Assembly (NCBI GenBank): GCA_031400185.1
Contig: JANNPN010000453.1
Span: 1-20,941 of the forward strand
DNA from: UTPRO1 sp031400185
Lineage (GTDB): Bacteria > Desulfobacterota > Binatia > UTPRO1
Length of the DNA: 20,941 bases
Reading direction: 5' to 3'
This document shows, one piece after another, positions 14,813 through 20,941 of this stretch (within the stretch, counting starts at the first letter, position 1; each line of letters opens with the position of its first letter). The notes below the pieces were generated by a model. The model was not told the origin of the DNA. It saw nothing but the letters and a program-made list of their open reading frames with translations, and searched no databases. The translations under genes and the position numbers were made by a program.

Positions 14813-15784
14813 ATGCAGGCGACGCTCGCCGATGTCGCGATCGTAGTGGTTACGTGGCAGAACGCCGCCGACGTGGCGGTGCTGGTCGAGTCGGTGCGGC
14901 CAGCGCTCGCGGCCGGGACCGAGCTCGTCGTCGTCGACAACGCCTCGACCGACGGCACAGCCGACGTCGTCCGGCGGCTCGCGCCTGACGCGCACCTCTT
15001 TGCGAACGCCGTGAACCGGGGCTTCGCAGCCGGCGCGAACCAGGGGTGCGCGGCGAGCACGCGGCCGTTCGTGCTCTTCCTGAATCCCGACGCGGTCGTC
15101 GCGTCGGATACCATTGCTCGGGCGCTCGCGTACCTCGAGCGCCTGCCGGCAGCCGGCGTGGTCGGTTGCCGGACGCTCAACGCCGACGGCACGCCGCAGC
15201 CGACCGTCGACCGTTTCCACAGCGTCCGCGGCCTCGTGACCGAGGCGTTCCGCGGCGGACGCGGCGCCGTGCGCGGCAGGGCGCCTTCCACGAGCGGCGT
15301 CGTCGACTGGGTCTACGGGTCGTTCCTCCTCGCCCGGCGGGCGGCGCTCGACGCGGTCGGCGGGTTCGACGAGGCGTACGAGATGTACGGCGAGGACCTC
15401 GACCTCTGCCATCGCCTGCGCGCTGCCGGCTGGCGGACCGCGTACTGCGCCGAGGCGATCGTCGTGCATCACGGGAACGTCAGCGGGGCGCGCCGCTACG
15501 TCGCGGACCGCGACCTCGCCGTGCTCCGTGGGACGCTGCGGTTCTTCCGGCGCCGCCGCGGGCGCGTGGCGGAGATCGGCTTCCGAGTCGCGGCGGGTTG
15601 CGATTTCTCGGCCAAGGCCGTGCTGGCGGCGCTCGCGGCGCGCCGCGGGGAGGCCGGCGCCGCGGTCCGGGCGCGGCGCTACGGCGGCATGGCGCGACTC
15701 TGTCTCAGCGGCGATCCGGCCGGCCGGCGTGCGGATCGTGCGCGGTTGCGGCTCCGGCAGGCTCCTGGGATAGAGGGGGCGTGA
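14813..15784 (+). CDS. GT2 family glycosyltransferase
   Basis: A 323-residue GT-A glycosyltransferase of the cytoplasmic inner-membrane face. Motifs are VAIVVVTWQNAAD (8-20), VVVDNASTDGT (39-49), NRGFAAGANQG (68-78), LFLNPDAVV with the metal-site NPD (88-96), GSFLLARRAALDAVGGFDE (169-187) and MYGEDLDLCHRL with the base-type ED (194-195). This is a near-textbook WbbL/WcaA-like order. The tail from about residue 240 is rich in Arg and Ala, which may promote membrane contact. The ATG at 14813 follows the upstream stop by 11 bases; no clear ribosome site is present. It overlaps the next GT2 gene by four bases, so the two are likely coupled and add successive sugars. Confidence 0.9.
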   Translation: MQATLADVAIVVVTWQNAADVAVLVESVRPALAAGTELVVVDNASTDGTADVVRRLAPDAHLFANAVNRGFAAGANQGCAASTRPFVLFLNPDAVVASDTIARALAYLERLPAAGVVGCRTLNADGTPQPTVDRFHSVRGLVTEAFRGGRGAVRGRAPSTSGVVDWVYGSFLLARRAALDAVGGFDEAYEMYGEDLDLCHRLRAAGWRTAYCAEAIVVHHGNVSGARRYVADRDLAVLRGTLRFFRRRRGRVAEIGFRVAAGCDFSAKAVLAALAARRGEAGAAVRARRYGGMARLCLSGDPAGRRADRARLRLRQAPGIEGA

Positions 15785-16620
15785 CAGAGTCGGCACCCTG
15801 GATCGTCAAGGGCGAGGGAGCGCCGGTGGTGTCGATCGTCATTCTGACTTGGAACTCGCGGTCGCTGTTGACCGCGTGCCTCGCGGCGCTGCCCGCCGCG
15901 ACCGCGCCGCTCGCGACGGAGCTGATCATCGTCGACAACGGCTCGCAGGACGGTACCGCCGAGCTGCTCGCGGCGCGTTCCGACCTCGTCACGATCACCA
16001 ATCCGACCAATCGCGGCGTGGCGCCGGCGCGGAACCAAGGCCTCCGCCGGGCCCGCGGCGAGTTCGTGGCGCTTCTCGACGTGGACACGGTGGCGCAGCC
16101 CGGGTCGTTTCCGACCTTGGTCGCGCGCCTCCGCGCGACGCCCGGCGTCGGCCTCGTCGGCCCGAAGCTCGTCGGGGCCGACGGCGCGCTGCAGTACAGC
16201 TGCCGCCGCTTCCCGACGATCGTCGACAAGGTGCTGCGGCGTCTGCCGGAACGCTTCGGACGCGCGATCGCCGACGACGTCGAGCTCCGCTGGTGGGACC
16301 ATGTCGGCGTGCGCGAGGTCGACTACGTGATCGGCGCGTGTCAGGTGATCCGGCGCGCGGCGCTCGCGGAGGTCGGTCTCCTCGACGAGCGCATCTTCTA
16401 CGGGCCCGAGGACGTCGACCTCTGCCTCCGCATGCACCACGCGGGCTGGCAGGTCGAGTACGTGCCCGAGGCGATCGTCATGCACCTCGAGCGCCGCGTG
16501 ACGCGAAAGCTCCTCTCGCGGCTCACCGCGCGCCACGTCTACGGGCTCGGATATTTCTTCTGGAAGCACGGCTACCTGCTGACGCGGCCGACCGCGACGG
16601 CGATGCGTCGCGCCGCATGA
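15781..16620 (+). CDS. GT2 family glycosyltransferase
   Basis: A compact 279-residue GT-A enzyme starting with GTG in a GTGA overlap. Motifs are VVSIVILTWNSR (16-27), LIIVDNGSQDGT (48-59), NRGVAPARNQG (77-87), LLDVDTV with a true DxD (100-102), GACQVIRRAALAEVGLLDE (185-203) and YGPEDVDLCLRMHHAGW with the ED pair (210-211). Unlike its two GT2 neighbours it has an Asp-x-Asp instead of Asn-Asn-Asp or Asn-Pro-Asp, suggesting a different donor. It ends shortly after the catalytic domain with a basic segment (HLERRVTRKLLSRL) and one weakly hydrophobic stretch. It is coupled to the next gene by an ATGA overlap. Confidence 0.9.
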   Translation: MTESAPWIVKGEGAPVVSIVILTWNSRSLLTACLAALPAATAPLATELIIVDNGSQDGTAELLAARSDLVTITNPTNRGVAPARNQGLRRARGEFVALLDVDTVAQPGSFPTLVARLRATPGVGLVGPKLVGADGALQYSCRRFPTIVDKVLRRLPERFGRAIADDVELRWWDHVGVREVDYVIGACQVIRRAALAEVGLLDERIFYGPEDVDLCLRMHHAGWQVEYVPEAIVMHLERRVTRKLLSRLTARHVYGLGYFFWKHGYLLTRPTATAMRRAA

Positions 16621-17579
16621 CCGACGCCGTCCGCGGAGCGCTGCCGCCGGCGCTCACGATCGGCGTGCCGGCGAGCACCGGCGAGGACGACCTCCCGCAG
16701 ACGCTCGCGAGCTTGTACGCGAGCGCCGCCGGCGTCGACGGTGCCGTGGAGGTCGTCATCGCCGTGAACGGCCCCGACGAGCCGGCGGCGGCGGTCGCGG
16801 GCGCCGCAGTGTTCGCCCGCGCGGCCACGTTACCGTTCGTCGCACCGGGCGAGGCGCCGTCTGCCACCGGGTCGTGCGTGCGCCTCCTCCGCCTCGCGCC
16901 GCAGAGCAAGGTCGCCGCGTGGAACGCGATCCGCGACGCCGCGCGCGCGCCGATCATCGTCTTTGCCGACGCCGACGTCCGGGTCGCACCCGCGGCGCTC
17001 CCGCTTCTCGTCGGCCGCCTCGTGCGCTCGCCCGAGCTCGCGATCGCTGCCGGGCGCGAGCTGCCGCTCGTCACCCCCGAGGACGGGCTCGTCGCCAAGG
17101 TCGCTGCGCTCCCGCACCGTTTCGACTTCGGCAACGTCCCGGGCCGGCTCTATGCGCTCCGGACGGCCGCGCTCCCGGAGCCGATGCCGGCGTCGGTGCT
17201 GCACGAGGATGCCTACCTCTCGGTGCGCCTCGGTCGCGAGCGCTTCGCGAAGGAGAACGACGCGGTCGTCTACCTCCGCCCGCCGACGACCTGGAGCGAC
17301 TACCTCCGCCAGCGCACCCGGAACGAGGTCGGCAAGCTCCAGCTCACCCACGAGTTCCCCGAGCTCGTTCGCCGCCACGGGTTCGGGAGCTATCCCTGGC
17401 GCCGGTTCGTGCGGGAGATCGCGCCGCGCGAGTATCCGCTCGTCGCCTTGTCGCTGGCGGCACGCGCGCTCGCGCGCGTCCGCGCCCACCGCCAGATCCG
17501 CCGCGGCTTCGACCGGGGCTGGACGATGCTGCCGTCGACCAAACGCTGGCCCGCAGGCGGCGGCACGGTCCGGAGCTGA
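16617..17579 (+). CDS. Divergent GT2-like glycosyltransferase
   Basis: A 320-residue protein with a GT-A fold, starting at ATG in an ATGA overlap. It opens with LTIGVPASTGEDDLPQTLASL (13-33), lacks the usual VVDNGS and instead has VVIAVNGPDEP (46-56), then KVAAWNAIRDAARAPIIVFADADVRV (98-123, DAD at 118-120), LHEDAYLSVRLG with the acidic pair Glu197-Asp198, and LRQRTRNEVGKLQL, where QRTRN (232-236) occupies the place of the QxxRW motif of processive GT2 enzymes. This resembles glycosyltransferases of the NodC/ceramide-glucosyltransferase side of the family more than the WbbL-like neighbours. No membrane helices are obvious, only a basic C-terminal part. Substrate unknown. Confidence 0.82.
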   Translation: MTDAVRGALPPALTIGVPASTGEDDLPQTLASLYASAAGVDGAVEVVIAVNGPDEPAAAVAGAAVFARAATLPFVAPGEAPSATGSCVRLLRLAPQSKVAAWNAIRDAARAPIIVFADADVRVAPAALPLLVGRLVRSPELAIAAGRELPLVTPEDGLVAKVAALPHRFDFGNVPGRLYALRTAALPEPMPASVLHEDAYLSVRLGRERFAKENDAVVYLRPPTTWSDYLRQRTRNEVGKLQLTHEFPELVRRHGFGSYPWRRFVREIAPREYPLVALSLAARALARVRAHRQIRRGFDRGWTMLPSTKRWPAGGGTVRS

Positions 17580-17585
17580 CGCGCG

Positions 17586-18995
17586 ATGCAGCGGACCGGG
17601 CTTCGCGAGCAGAGCACGATCGTGGTGCTCCTGGTGTGCGACCTCGCGTGGGGCATCGCGGCGTACGCAATCGCGTTCTTCCTGCGCATCTACTTCCCGC
17701 TGCCGTTCACGACCACGCTGCTGCCGATCGGGCGCCTCTTCGAGCTCCGCCACATGCTGCCGGCGATCCTCGCGGCCGAGATCGTCACGCTCTACTTCTT
17801 CGGCTTCTACGACCTGCGCGCGCTCCGCGCCGGCTTCCGTCCGATCGTCAACAGCGTGACCGCGCTGTTCATCCATCTGCTCGCGACGACGGCGCTCTAT
17901 TTCTTCAGCGGCGACGTCAATTTCCCGCGCTCGGTGCTGATCGTGTACTGGCTCGTGAACGCGGCCGGGCTCGCGTTCCTTCGCGACGTGGTTGGTCGCC
18001 GGCTCGCGTCGTCGTCACCGATCCGCGTGTTCCTCGTGGGCACCGCGGACGAGATCGAGCAATTCCTCGAAGGCGTCGGCGAGCCGCGTCTCCAGAACGT
18101 CGAGATCGTCGGCGCGATCGCCGTGGCGCCCGAGGGTGGCACGACCGACCGTACGCCGTCGCCGTTCGTCGGCGGCTTGCCGTGGCTCGGCGAGGTGAGC
18201 GATCTGCCGCGGCTTCTCGTCGACCACGACGTCGGCGAGATTGTGCTGCTCTCGCCGCTCTCGTGGCGCGATCGGCTCGTCGACCGCATGCTGCGGCAGA
18301 GCCGCCGCCCGCGGGTGAGCGTCGTGCCGTCGGTGTACGACATCCTCGTCGGCCGGGTGTCGTCGGGGCGCATCCACGACATCCCCGTCGTCGAGGTGGT
18401 GAAAAATCCCCGCGACGATCTGGCGTACCTCTTCAAGCGTACGACCGACTTCGCAGTCGCCGCGATGTTCCTGCCGATCGCGCTGCCGGTGGCGCTTGCC
18501 GCCGCGATCGCGGTGAAGCTCGGGTCGCCCGGACCCGTCTTCTACCGCCAGCGTCGGGTCGGCCAGGGCGGGACGCAGTTCACCATCTGGAAGTTCCGCA
18601 CCATGCTCGACCACGCCGAAGAGGAGAGCGGTCCCGTGCTCGCGACCCACGAGGATCAGCGGGTGACCCAGGTCGGCCGCATCCTGCGCGCGAGCCGCGT
18701 CGACGAGATCCCGCAGCTCTGGAACGTGCTGAACGGCACGATGAGCCTGATCGGGCCGCGTCCCGAGCGCCCCGAGTTCGTGCGCCGCTACGCCGAGGAG
18801 ATCCCGGGCTACCTGGAGCGCCTGCAGGTGAAGCCGGGCCTCACGGGCCTGGCCCAGGTGAACGGCGAGTACCACACGAGCCCGGCGTACAAGCTCAAGT
18901 ACGACCTCGCCTACATCTACAACTACTCGCTCGTCCTCGATCTCAAGATCATGGCGGAGACGGTGAAGGTGATGGTGACGCGCCGGGGCGTGTGA
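17586..18995 (+). CDS. Polyprenyl-phosphate hexose-1-phosphate transferase (WbaP/WcaJ/EpsZ-type initiating enzyme)
   Basis: A 469-residue inner-membrane enzyme that transfers a sugar-1-phosphate from a nucleotide sugar to undecaprenyl phosphate, starting glycan assembly. The N-terminal part has about four hydrophobic segments (11-34, 58-74, 88-107, 116-133). Residues 145-245 form the Rossmann-like domain typical of long members (VFLVGTADEIEQFL). The catalytic part begins with FKRTTDFAVA (283-292) and a re-entrant hydrophobic helix, then SPGPVFYRQRRVG (314-326), WKFRTM (335-340), RVDEIPQLWN (371-380), SLIGPRPERPEF (387-398), KPGLTGLAQVNG (416-427) and YDLAYIYNYSL (439-449). Every family hallmark is intact and the length is normal. 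The gene follows the previous stop by 6 bases and is the last of the glycan operon. The sugar (glucose, galactose or other) cannot be fixed by eye. Confidence 0.93.
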   Translation: MQRTGLREQSTIVVLLVCDLAWGIAAYAIAFFLRIYFPLPFTTTLLPIGRLFELRHMLPAILAAEIVTLYFFGFYDLRALRAGFRPIVNSVTALFIHLLATTALYFFSGDVNFPRSVLIVYWLVNAAGLAFLRDVVGRRLASSSPIRVFLVGTADEIEQFLEGVGEPRLQNVEIVGAIAVAPEGGTTDRTPSPFVGGLPWLGEVSDLPRLLVDHDVGEIVLLSPLSWRDRLVDRMLRQSRRPRVSVVPSVYDILVGRVSSGRIHDIPVVEVVKNPRDDLAYLFKRTTDFAVAAMFLPIALPVALAAAIAVKLGSPGPVFYRQRRVGQGGTQFTIWKFRTMLDHAEEESGPVLATHEDQRVTQVGRILRASRVDEIPQLWNVLNGTMSLIGPRPERPEFVRRYAEEIPGYLERLQVKPGLTGLAQVNGEYHTSPAYKLKYDLAYIYNYSLVLDLKIMAETVKVMVTRRGV

Positions 18996-19003
18996 CCGGT
19001 GGA

Positions 19004-19033
19004 TTGACAGTCCCGCCGCGACGACGGTACGCC
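19004..19033 (+). promoter_or_regulatory. Possible weak promoter for the DUF485-symporter pair
   Basis: A perfect TTGACA (19004-19009) lies in the 46-base gap after the phosphotransferase gene. The best -10 at suitable spacing is TACGCC (19028-19033, 18-base spacer), which is poor. The change of gene function here makes a new promoter plausible, but the -10 match is weak. Confidence 0.25.
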
Positions 19034-19041
19034 ACGCGCGC

Positions 19042-19332
19042 GTGGGGAACGACGGGGACGAGGCCGAGGGCCGCTTGCAGGCGCTCGCGGCGGCGCGGGC
19101 GCGCATCGGTTTCGGCCTCACCGCCGCGGTGGTCTCGGTATACTTCGGCTTCATCGGCGCCGTCGCGTTCGCACGGCCGATGCTCGGATGGATGCTCGCG
19201 CCGGGTCTCAGCCTCGGGATCGTGCTCGGAGCGTTCGTGATCGTGGCCGCGTGGCTCCTCACATGGGTGTACGTGCGCTGGGCCAACCGCCACTACGACC
19301 CCGCGCTCCGCGCGCTCCGCGAGGCGTTCTGA
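19042..19332 (+). CDS. DUF485 family small membrane protein (YjcH-like)
   Basis: A 96-residue inner-membrane protein with two hydrophobic segments, roughly residues 23-45 and 53-76, ending in the DUF485 signature WLLTWVYVRWANRHYDP (70-86). In enterobacteria the homologous yjcH sits directly before actP, and DUF485 proteins are commonly paired with acetate or other monocarboxylate symporters, perhaps as accessory subunits. The same arrangement holds here: the TGA is immediately followed by the ATG of the symporter. The start is GTG at 19042; no good ribosome site is seen and the next Met lies inside the membrane region, so this start is the most reasonable. Confidence 0.85.
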   Translation: MGNDGDEAEGRLQALAAARARIGFGLTAAVVSVYFGFIGAVAFARPMLGWMLAPGLSLGIVLGAFVIVAAWLLTWVYVRWANRHYDPALRALREAF

Positions 19333-20871
19333 ATGCCGTCCGCCGGCGCGCCGAGCCCGATCGCGATCGCGTTCTTCTTCGTCTTCATCGCGATCACGCT
19401 CGGCATCACGTGGTGGGCGGCCCGCCGCACCCGCACGACCGAGCAGTTCTACGCCGCCGGTCGCAGTATCACCGCGGGCCAGAACGGCCTCGCGCTCGCC
19501 GGCGACTACATGAGCGCGGCGAGCTTCCTCGGCATCGCCGGCCTCGTGTCGACGAGCGGCTTCGACGGCCTGATCTACTCGACGGGCTGGCTCGTCGGTT
19601 GGCCCGTCGTGCTCTTCCTGATCGCGGAACCGCTCCGAAATCTCGGCCGATACACGTTCTCCGACGTCCTCGCGATCCGCTTCCGCCAGACGCCGATCCG
19701 CATCGCCGCCGCCGTCGGGACGCTCGCGACCGTGGTCTTCTATCTCATCGCGCAGATGGTGGGCGCAGGCGGGCTCATCAAGCTCATGTTCGGGCTCACG
19801 TACGAGCAGGCGATCGTGATCGTCGGAGTGGTGATGATCGCCTATGTGCTCTTCGGCGGCATGATCGCGACGACGTGGGTGCAGATCGTGAAGGCGGTGC
19901 TGCTGCTGAGCGGCGCGTCGCTGCTCGCCGTGCTCGTGCTGGCCCGCTTCGGGATGAATCCGGCGCGGCTCTTCGCGGCGGCGGCCGAGCGCTACGGCGA
20001 CCGTGTGCTGGTCCCGGGTGGGCTCGTCACGAACCCGCTCGACGCCATCTCGCTCGGGCTCGCCTTGATGTTCGGCACGGCAGGCCTGCCGCACATCCTG
20101 ATGCGGTTCTACACCGTGCCCGACGCGCGTGCCGCGCGCCCGTCGGTGTTCTACGCCACCGGCCTGATCGGCTTCTTCTACCTGATGACGTTCATCCTCG
20201 GCTTCGGCGCCATGGTGCTGGTCGGACCGGATGCCGTGCGGGCCGCCGACGCCGGCGGTAACATGGCGGCGCCCCTCCTCGCCGAGCTGCTCGGCGGTAC
20301 GCCGTTCCTCGGCTTCATCTCCGCCGTCGCGTTCGCGACGATCCTCGCCGTGGTGGCGGGGCTCACGCTCTCGGGGGCCGCCGCGCTCTCGCACGACCTT
20401 TGGGTGAACGTCGTCCGGGGTGCGCACGCCGACGCGCGCGAGCAGCTCGCCGTCGCCAGGATCGCCACCGTCCTGCTCGGCGTGCTTGCGATCGTTCTCG
20501 GCATCACCTTCAAGGGGCAGAACGTCGCATTCATGGTGTCGCTCGCCTTCGCGATCGCTGCCAGCAGCAACTTTCCCGCGCTCGTGCTGTCCATCTTCTG
20601 GCCGCGCTGCACGACCGCAGGCGCGGTCGCCAGCATGGTGGTCGGCACCACGACGACGCTCGTCCTGATCGTCCTCTCGCCGACGATCCAGATCGACGTG
20701 CTGAAGCAGGCGAGCGCGTGGTTCCCGCTCAAGAACCCGGCGCTCGTGACGATCCCGCTCTCGTTCGCGACCGGCATCCTGGTGTCGTTGCTGCGTCCGG
20801 AGCTCGACGGGTTGGCACGCCACGCCCTCCTGGCGCGGCAGATGCACTTCGGCCACGCCGACGAGGCGTGA
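19333..20871 (+). CDS. actP: ActP-like sodium/solute symporter (predicted acetate/monocarboxylate uptake)
   Basis: A 512-residue member of the solute:sodium symporter family with about 13 hydrophobic segments. Family hallmarks are FYAAGRSITAGQNGLALAGDYMSAASFLGIAGL (39-71), QMVGAGGLI (141-149), LPHILMRFYTVPDARAARPS in the middle, VVAGLTLSGAAALSHDL and the late FAIAASSNFPALVLSIFWPR. This is characteristic of ActP, the cation/acetate symporter. The start directly abuts the stop of the DUF485 gene, the usual yjcH-actP layout. The acetyl-CoA synthetase gene often found nearby is not in this window. The substrate is inferred from family; other short carboxylates such as pyruvate are possible. Confidence 0.9.
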   Translation: MPSAGAPSPIAIAFFFVFIAITLGITWWAARRTRTTEQFYAAGRSITAGQNGLALAGDYMSAASFLGIAGLVSTSGFDGLIYSTGWLVGWPVVLFLIAEPLRNLGRYTFSDVLAIRFRQTPIRIAAAVGTLATVVFYLIAQMVGAGGLIKLMFGLTYEQAIVIVGVVMIAYVLFGGMIATTWVQIVKAVLLLSGASLLAVLVLARFGMNPARLFAAAAERYGDRVLVPGGLVTNPLDAISLGLALMFGTAGLPHILMRFYTVPDARAARPSVFYATGLIGFFYLMTFILGFGAMVLVGPDAVRAADAGGNMAAPLLAELLGGTPFLGFISAVAFATILAVVAGLTLSGAAALSHDLWVNVVRGAHADAREQLAVARIATVLLGVLAIVLGITFKGQNVAFMVSLAFAIAASSNFPALVLSIFWPRCTTAGAVASMVVGTTTTLVLIVLSPTIQIDVLKQASAWFPLKNPALVTIPLSFATGILVSLLRPELDGLARHALLARQMHFGHADEA

Positions 20872-20899
20872 CCCGGCGAACGCTCAGCGCGTAGGCGTG

Positions 20900-20916
20900 G
20901 GGGCGCTCAGCGCCCC
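20900..20916. other. Hairpin at the convergent gene ends
   Basis: GGGGCGC (20900-20906) and GCGCCCC (20910-20916) form a perfect 7-bp stem around a TCA loop. Read on the - strand, that loop is the TGA stop of the convergent gene. No T-run flanks it on either side, so it is at best a weak or rho-assisted transcription end shared by the two converging genes. Confidence 0.3.
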
Positions 20917-20941
20917 ATGAACAGCGGCTTCCGCTTCTCGA
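20907..20941 (-). CDS. 3' end of a convergent gene, probably enoyl-CoA hydratase/isomerase family
   Basis: Read on the - strand, the last codons give EKRKPLFMGR followed by TGA (20907-20909). This tail, a run of Lys/Arg then P-x-F-x-G-R and stop, is the usual C-terminus of enoyl-CoA hydratase/isomerase proteins of fatty-acid or aromatic degradation. Only about eleven codons are inside the window, so the call rests on this short motif. It converges on the symporter gene, 35 bases away. Confidence 0.5.
   Translation of the reverse strand, partial: EKRKPLFMGR

Noticed and set aside
1..20941. tRNA or rRNA genes, CRISPR arrays, insertion sequences, phage or toxin-antitoxin genes.
   Set aside because: Searched by eye on both strands; no cloverleaf, spaced direct repeats, transposase motifs or terminal inverted repeats were found.

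Overview
The window is high-GC DNA, almost fully coding and nearly all on the + strand. It looks like a chromosomal surface-polysaccharide locus of a Gram-negative bacterium: it has an O-antigen/capsule-type ABC exporter, an LpxL/HtrB-like acyltransferase, lipoprotein signals and a Tat-type signal. Its style resembles GC-rich deltaproteobacterial lineages (Myxococcota or Candidatus Binatota type). That placement is inference only, because no rRNA or marker gene is present.

Layout. (1) 1-2568: the 3' end of a polysaccharide ABC permease (Wzm-like), its ATPase with a C-terminal carbohydrate-binding-type domain (Wzt-like), and an LpxL-like acyltransferase whose usual acidic catalytic residue is replaced by Cys. 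(2) 2582-4435: a visibly less GC-rich island with a small predicted lipoprotein. After it comes a separate transcription unit: a near-consensus sigma70 promoter, a leader of about 230 nt carrying four G-runs and two hairpins, a secreted eight-cysteine protein of unknown function, and a strong intrinsic terminator. (3) 4454-5893: a predicted lipoprotein with five Asp-boxes (sialidase-type beta-propeller). (4) 5967-18995: ten closely packed genes for glycan assembly. These are a YfhO-like polytopic protein, a GT39/ArnT-like membrane protein, a two-domain methyltransferase, a GT2 glycosyltransferase, a Tat-signal protein of unknown function, three more GT2-type glycosyltransferases, and a polyprenyl-phosphate sugar-phosphate transferase (WbaP/WcaJ type). 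Several neighbours overlap by four bases (GTGA or ATGA), so they are probably one translationally coupled operon. (5) 19042-20871: a DUF485 protein and an ActP-like sodium/solute symporter, a familiar acetate-uptake pair unrelated to the glycan genes. (6) On the - strand at the right edge, the last codons of a convergent gene that probably encodes an enoyl-CoA hydratase.

Working model (inference): the phosphotransferase at 17586 loads the first sugar on undecaprenyl phosphate, the GT2 enzymes extend it in the cytoplasm, and the tandem methyltransferase modifies it, perhaps as a chain-end cap read by the C-terminal domain of the Wzt-like ATPase. The ABC pair exports it, and the two GT-C-like membrane proteins may add further sugars on the outer face. 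No tRNA, rRNA, CRISPR array, insertion sequence or phage gene was seen. No gene-free stretch exceeds 300 bases; the longest, 3017-3295, is the promoter and leader described below.
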